Shown one piece after another: positions 59,673 to 64,000 of a stretch of 64,000 nucleotides of DNA. The DNA lies in contig MU385711.1 in the NCBI GenBank assembly GCA_022497155.1, forward strand, positions 1,388,673 through 1,452,672. Reading direction: 5' to 3'. Origin of the DNA: Whalleya microplaca (Eukaryota; Ascomycota; Sordariomycetes; Xylariales; Xylariaceae). A program made the translations under genes and the position numbers. Below the pieces are notes generated by a model, which had not been told where the DNA came from, did no database searches, and saw only the letters and a program-made list of their open reading frames with translations. Positions within the stretch are counted from its first letter, which is position 1, and every line of letters starts with the position of its first letter.

Positions 59673-60515
59673 TAGCTATAAATGTAGCATTCTGCAATAT
59701 TTTAGACGTGATTATTTACAAGGCACGGTAAAATGCGCAAGAAAATTTGGAAGCTCTGAAAAACAATATAGTGGAGCCTAACCTGGATAGGTATAGCGTA
59801 TGACGGTCAATGGTATGTACCTGGCGGCTGTCCCGCTGTTACATGTATTATACTTCCAACCTCGACAGCTTGAATACCTACCCAAGGCAGCTAAGGTAGG
59901 TATTATGATATGTACCTCTCACCTCACCTGGCAGCCCTGGGTACTTACACATGCATATACATAGCGTCGAAGGCATGAGATTCAGTTCAGTCACCTAGGA
60001 ATAGAAACGCAACGACTCGGTTCGGCATTAATGCAAATTCCCCCAACATGCTACTTCTACACCCTAGGAAAACTGCGGAAACAATGCAGGTGTATATGAG
60101 AGTATTCACGCAACTCATCAGCAAAGAGGACACACACACTCGCTCCAAGTTGTGAAGGTTTCTGTGGAGCCAGTGTGCCAATTCCCTCAAGAAAACCCCC
60201 CTCCCCCCTGAGCCTCCGGCGCAAACCCTCAAAAATGTGCTAGCGGCAGTGGTCATATCGCATGTTTCAAGACTGCTATGTTCAACTCCTTTTCTTTTGA
60301 AGGGAGAACATCTCCGTCTGAGCAATACTCCCTTTCCTTTCCGGTAATCCCACATGTTCCAAAGACATACAAGACTAACATTTGCTTTCGTCGTAACTGC
60401 GTCGAACCATTCCGGGGACGTGTGCAAATAGTCCTCACTCATCCCCAAGTGAACAGGGTGAAACGTCCAATAGCACAGTCCTGACACCATCCCTCCTGAC
60501 TAAGCCGTATGCCGA
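59673..60515. other. Spacer between PPR-like gene and phosphatase gene
   Basis: Contains the PPR-like gene promoter and the 3' flank of the PP2C gene. The minus-strand open frame 60490-59987 has no domain and is placed entirely past the PP2C stop; it is not accepted as a gene. Palindromic ACCTACC/GGTAGG pairs lie near 59876-59900. Confidence 0.5.
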
Positions 60516-62428
60516 TCAATCTTTAGCCGTAGCCACTGCCTCGGGCCTTGCCTCCTTAGGTTCCTCCTTAGCCGCTTCCGAAGTCGTCTCTGCCGGGGTA
60601 TCTTTTGTAGTTGATTTGTCGTTGTCCGCCTCAGATTTCTCCTCCTGCTGCCTCGTTCCGCGTGGGGGTGGCGAGGGAGCTCTAGGCGGCGGTCCAGTGC
60701 TCTCATCCGCTCCCTCGGTCGACGAGTTCTTGGAGACTTGGCTGGCCAAGTCCTTGTCTTCTTCGGAATTATCGAACATCTCGGTATCGTCCGAGTCGGT
60801 GAGAACTTCAGTACCATCGCCAAGGAAGATGATGCGGCCCTTGTACCCACCGATCCCAAAAGTCTTAGACTTGTGTTCCATATCAACATCATACCCACTA
60901 TCGCTATCGTCAAAGTTGTGGTGAACGCCAGGTCCCCGGAATTCAGCTGGGTCTCAAGGTCAGCTCGCTCTAGAGACCCCAGGCTCTAAGAAGGCATACC
61001 GTATTCGGGAGGGGCACAAGGGCCGTCACCTTTAGCCACGCGGCTGGCAACCTCCTCGTACCATTCCTCTTTACTTCTGCCTCTTAAAAAGCCCACGACG
61101 ATCATGGTCATGTTGTCACAGCCAACGCCGCCAGTCTCGGAATTCGATGCCAGGCAATTGTCCATCATGTTCTCGCAGATCTTGTCCAAGTCCTGCTTTG
61201 CGGCAATTCCCCTCCTAACGAACTCAATGACAGCTTGTGAGGATTGGCAATCCCAGATACCTACGCTGCGAGTTAGCCTTATCTATAGATATCTTCCACA
61301 CTGCACGGAACTCACCATCACATGCAATGACCAGAAATTCGTCATCATCGCTGATCTCGTGCATAACAACATCAGGATACGCGGTGACTATCTGTTGTTC
61401 GGGCGCAAGCTCAGCACTCTTTTTGAATTCGAAATCACCGATAGCCCGAGACAGGGCAAGGTTGCCATTGACCCGACCGAAGTCAACAAAGCCACCAGCA
61501 GCAGTAATACGAGCCTTCTCGCCTGTAGCAAGGAGAAGATATTAGTAAACATAAACATAAATAAGCATAGAGAAGTGACGAGATTTCGCTGCGAACCTTC
61601 ATTCTGTGGCTTGTGGTCAAAGGAGAGCGGCTTAGCTCTGCCTTTCACTCCCAAGACACTTCTCGAGTCGCCAGCATTGGCCTAAGAAGAAGCTGGGTTA
61701 GCGATGCATTCCGAGTGCGGAGGCTATCAGGAGGCTGTGGAACACGTACAATGAATATCTTCTCCCCGCTGATCAAGCCACAGCAGGCAGTGCAACCAGA
61801 TACTTCCTCCTCATATTGGGGGTCTAGAGACACATCAGCTATGGTCTCTAATGCGATTATCATTCCTTTGTGACATAAACCATACCGCTCAGTATCGCTC
61901 TATCAGTGGCGAGGAAGGTGTCCTTGAGAGACTGTTCGTAGTTGCCTGCCTTGAATGTGTCCTGTTTCTTAAGGATATCATATATATTCTTGCCGGCGAA
62001 TTGGGCAACCTTATCACCGCCGTGGCCATCGAAGACGCCGAAAAAGGATAATCGCGAAGGATGAATCTTCTTGTCTTCGTCGCTCTGGGGCGTCAAGAGG
62101 TCGAGAATAGAGCAGTGGGCATCCTCCATGCTGATACGCCATCCCTGCATGGCCGACACGCCGTACAGGAGCCGGTCATCTTCGGCCTTGTCGGAAATCT
62201 GGAAGAGGATGCCAGGTCAGCAGCGATATCTACCATGTGCTGGGTGATGTGCAAAAGTGATATGTTGTCTAGTGAGGTCATTGTGGCCCCGCGCAGCAGG
62301 ATAGGCAGGCTGGTCGTGTGGGACACTCGCCAGAAAGCCCGAAAGCCCGCGCAATTGAGAAAAGAAGACAAAAAGAGAGGAGGACACCATACCTTGTCCA
62401 CGACGGGCTCGGAGAGGGTTTGACCCAT
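60516..62428 (-). CDS. PP2C-type protein phosphatase, Ptc2/Ptc3-like
   Basis: Seven exons, 62428-62393, 62198-61886, 61823-61750, 61681-61597, 61522-61316, 61260-61000 and 60946-60516, encode 468 residues. The start [12 protein letters not shown] has a Gly2, typical of Ptc2/Ptc3. PP2C motifs are SMEDAH (35-40), GVFDGHGG (66-73), [36 protein letters not shown] and [10 protein letters not shown], which supply the Asp/Glu ligands of the two metal ions. The C-terminus (about 350-468) is an acidic, Pro/Glu-rich disordered tail. In yeast Ptc2/Ptc3 dephosphorylate Cdc28, Hog1 and Rad53 and help end checkpoint and osmostress signalling. All six introns have GT-AG borders and consistent phase, with no break. 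No sign of transfer or duplication. Confidence 0.94.
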
Positions 62429-64000
62429 GGCGAAAAGAGGTTAATATATCGCAGCGCGTGGGATTCCGTGAAGTCGGGGGATATTGTGTATGCGTAGGGA
62501 CGTGTGTAGGGACGTGTACGCGGAGGAGGGGCAAGGTCGAGATTGGATCGCCAATGGTCAAAATTTTCAGCCGCCGTGGTGAAAAAAAAATATGCACGAG
62601 AAAGGATGTGTGTACGGAGGTACCAGTAAATAGTGTGGGAATAGAAAAAAGAGCAGCCGGCCTCGCGCAAAAAAAAAGGAATCCAAATCAGATGGGTGGT
62701 GTGCAGTAGTGGTCAGTTGAAGTAGAGCATGTCAATGAGTAGAAAAAAAAGGTGGGCAAGGTTAGGTTGGGTACAGCAGATAGGCAGGCAGTAGGTGGGC
62801 AGGTAGGCAGTTACCTGTGCATAGAGGTAGAGGTAGGATAGGCGAGGCGAAGGCGAGACTGGCGGCGGGCGGCGGGGTTACGCTGCTATCGTTGGTGGGA
62901 GGAGGAGGAGGAAATCAATGGGCAGCTGATGGAATGACTCTATTACTTAGGATTTGGATTCTGGTACATGTATGGACGACGTATGGATGGCTAGCCCAAT
63001 GGAAGCAAGCATGCCCAGGTGGGATGCAAGCATCAATTTCGATTTTGTATGGATGTATATATATACTATGTATAGGTAGATATGTATGTATCTATTGATG
63101 TGTGAATGTAGCGTACAATACCTATATGTGCAGATGGGAGGTACTTCTCAGACACGTAGGGTATATAAGTGCATTCATTCACTCAGGTGTCTGTCGCCTG
63201 CTTAACACGCTGAGACGATGATGTACAGGGGGGCGACATTGGTACTTGTCACTCTAGGTTCATTTGAGGGCAGAATCTACCACAGCTCTACTACCTAAGC
63301 GTAGATCAAACCATAAATATTGCTGTAAAAATCCATACATGCGCACATGACAATATCAACACCATTGGGTAATTTCTGTTCATCATCGTGAAAGAGAACC
63401 GAGATAGGAAAGAAAGAATCAAAGTTGGGCATAATGACGTTTGGGCAGCTGCCTCCATGTATGTAATAATCTGAATGTATGTCAATAGGTATGCAAATGC
63501 CTACCTAAGGTACCTGCGCACATGTTTTCCTTTTTGTCTACATACATACATACATGCCTAAGAGGTGGTCATTGGGTTTTACATTGACTTCAATACCGGT
63601 TTCATCATTCGTTATTGCCCACTACATACATTCACTTGACTCCGATGAATGCAATCAGTCATCGGGGTAACAAGAACAGTCGAGCCTTCCATTCTTTCAT
63701 ATGTGCTGTACCCTGGGTAGGTTACCTTAGGTACGGATTAGATAGTGTCGCGTGGGCTCTGAAACATAATTATTGGAACTGGGGTAAAAGGCTCAGAAAT
63801 GACAGTTGCCAGCTGGTGGTCCGTGAGCAATTGTCAGTGCTCTTTTCCCCCCAGTCTCGCATCGGACGAGTCCAGATGTCCCTGTCATCCTGTCAACTAA
63901 TAACATTTCAATGTTCTGTTTCCAACCTTATCTGTCCTCGAGTGAAGAAAATGACCGTTTCATTTTTTGTTGGCTTTCACCACTTCGGTCACACAGGTTG
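62429..64000. other. Right-end spacer upstream of the phosphatase gene
   Basis: Holds the phosphatase promoter (poly-A runs near 62581-62590 and 62669-62679) and then sequence rich in ATGTATG/CATACAT microsatellites (63044-63100, 63537-63557) and ACCTAAGGT/ACCTTAGGT palindromes (about 63500-63512, 63722-63738). No gene supported. Confidence 0.55.

Noticed and set aside
59987..60490. 167-codon minus-strand frame downstream of the phosphatase
   Set aside because: Cys-rich random-looking sequence without domain; probably the 3' UTR of the PP2C gene.

Overview
The window looks like chromosomal DNA of a filamentous ascomycete (Pezizomycotina, most likely a Sordariomycete). The genes carry short GT-AG introns, mostly 50 to 240 nt, often with a CTAAC or CTGAC branch-point-like sequence. 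The gene content is fungal: VAC7, DUG1, a HeLo-type protein, a NACHT STAND protein and a DysF (Mug65-like) protein. I found no tRNA, rRNA, CRISPR array or intact transposon. Species cannot be told from the sequence alone. All exon joins were worked out by hand from reading frame and splice signals, without transcript data.

Left part (1-15,400): a NACHT-type STAND gene (1792-5210, +), then two long fungal proteins of unknown function on the minus strand (6827-9928 and 11838-13568), separated by 1.6-1.9 kb spacers. Next is a housekeeping block: divergent ribosomal protein genes uL16 (minus) and eL30 (plus) sharing a 396-bp promoter that holds a TTAGGG-containing inverted repeat, a coiled-coil protein (19817-21857) and a small mitochondrial-type membrane protein (23078-23522). 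A gene-poor stretch of about 6.2 kb precedes VAC7, the vacuolar activator of PI(3,5)P2 synthesis (29759-32563).

Middle part (34,000-43,300): an accessory-looking module. A predicted protein kinase fused to ankyrin repeats (38477 down to 34006) is transcribed divergently from a HeLo-type N-terminus fused to a catalytically degenerate kinase (38856-40876); the two start codons are 378 bp apart. A fungal protein of unknown function (41652-43268) follows. The architecture recalls fungal allorecognition and regulated-cell-death loci, and this is the most interesting part of the window.

Right part (43,500-62,430): conserved genes. PRP6 (tri-snRNP splicing factor) is divergent from DIM1 (18S rRNA dimethyltransferase) across a promoter with a hexameric GATA-containing repeat. 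Then come a small membrane-anchored helical protein of the 'calcofluor white hypersensitive' type, a DysF-domain protein, a hemerythrin-like HHE protein, the DUG1 metallopeptidase, a PPR-like mitochondrial protein and a seven-exon PP2C phosphatase of the Ptc2/Ptc3 type. The last 1.5 kb holds no supported gene.
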